From NCBI RefSeq assembly GCF_902829295.1, contig NZ_CADEPL010000029.1:1-43975 (forward strand): a DNA stretch of 43,975 bases, given 5' to 3'. This DNA comes from Vogesella oryzae (GTDB taxonomy: Bacteria > Pseudomonadota > Gammaproteobacteria > Burkholderiales > Chromobacteriaceae). The notes below the pieces were generated by a model. That model was not told the DNA's origin. It made no database searches and worked only from the letters and a program-made list of their open reading frames with translations. The translations under genes and the position numbers were made by a program. Positions 43,870 through 43,975 of this stretch are shown piece by piece; positions within the stretch are counted from its first letter, which is position 1; each line of letters begins with the position of its first letter.

Positions 43870-43975
43870 ATGCGCAAATCCAGTTTCCCGCCGGTCGTGA
43901 ATCCGGCAACCCGGCTGCTGATTCTCGGCTCACTGCCGGGCGAGGCCTCGTTGCAGGCCGGGCAATACTATGCCC
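43870..43975 (+). CDS. DNA-deoxyinosine (hypoxanthine) glycosylase, N-terminal part
   Basis: Only the first 35 residues are in the window; the frame runs off the end. RLLILGSLPGEASLQAGQYY is the opening block of the uracil-DNA-glycosylase-superfamily hypoxanthine glycosylases (family 6). Such enzymes remove deaminated adenine. The ATG at 43870 follows rnhB by 41 bases. The identification rests on this short block. Confidence 0.7.
   Translation, partial: MRKSSFPPVVNPATRLLILGSLPGEASLQAGQYYA

Noticed and set aside
1-43975. CRISPR array or the classical Neisseria uptake word GCCGTCTGAA
   Set aside because: I saw no regularly spaced repeat-spacer array and no copy of the classical word while reading.

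Overview
The window looks like a chromosomal segment of a betaproteobacterium of the order Neisseriales, probably Chromobacteriaceae. The basis is the rpsB-tsf-pyrH-frr-uppS-cdsA-dxr-rseP-bamA-skp-lpxD-fabZ-lpxA-lpxB-rnhB order, the GC-rich codon use, and a tmRNA whose tag reads ANDETYALAA. The genus cannot be fixed from sequence alone.

Layout. (1) 1-768 is the 3' part of a Kup potassium transporter, convergent with a PAS-GGDEF diguanylate cyclase. (2) 1973-6517 is a minus-strand beta-alanine/omega-amino-acid catabolic cluster (bauB-like FAD oxidoreductase, CoA-acylating semialdehyde dehydrogenase, BauA-type transaminase) with a divergent LysR regulator. It is followed by an NTF2-like/AraC fusion regulator and a second DadA-type oxidoreductase. 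(3) 9866-15842 is a complete fdsGBA-fdhD-fdsD operon for a soluble NAD-dependent molybdenum formate dehydrogenase. (4) 16078-21113 is an accessory island next to the 3' end of ssrA. It holds a truncated IS3-family element, an integrase pseudogene with two in-frame stops, a small gene cut by the IS, a stand-alone JetD-like Toprim protein, a TniQ-like C-terminal fragment, and a family of 18-bp iteron-like repeats near both edges of the JetD/TniQ segment. (5) 21114-29559 holds ssrA, pyruvate kinase, PepD, a chemoreceptor, NudC, a Fur-box-preceded catalytically degenerate ABC ATPase, a nitronate monooxygenase and a small membrane protein. (6) 29693-43828 is the translation, isoprenoid, envelope and lipid A cluster, followed by the start of a deoxyinosine-glycosylase gene.

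The most notable signal is not a gene. A 10-mer, TGCGGCCAAC or its complement, occurs at least 25 times exactly (about 36 times as the 9-mer core). It appears on both strands, in all six reading-frame contexts, inside genes and between them. Twice it forms head-to-head palindromes just past stop codons. It is absent from the 5.6 kb island. This is how DNA uptake sequences of Neisseriaceae behave, but the word differs from the dialects I know, so it is a candidate undescribed uptake-sequence dialect.

Functionally, the bau genes would turn beta-alanine into acetyl-CoA and CO2. The fds operon would oxidise formate to CO2 with NAD+. The 3' block supplies ribosome recycling and elongation factors, UMP, undecaprenyl and CDP-DAG precursors, outer-membrane protein assembly, and the first steps of lipid A synthesis.
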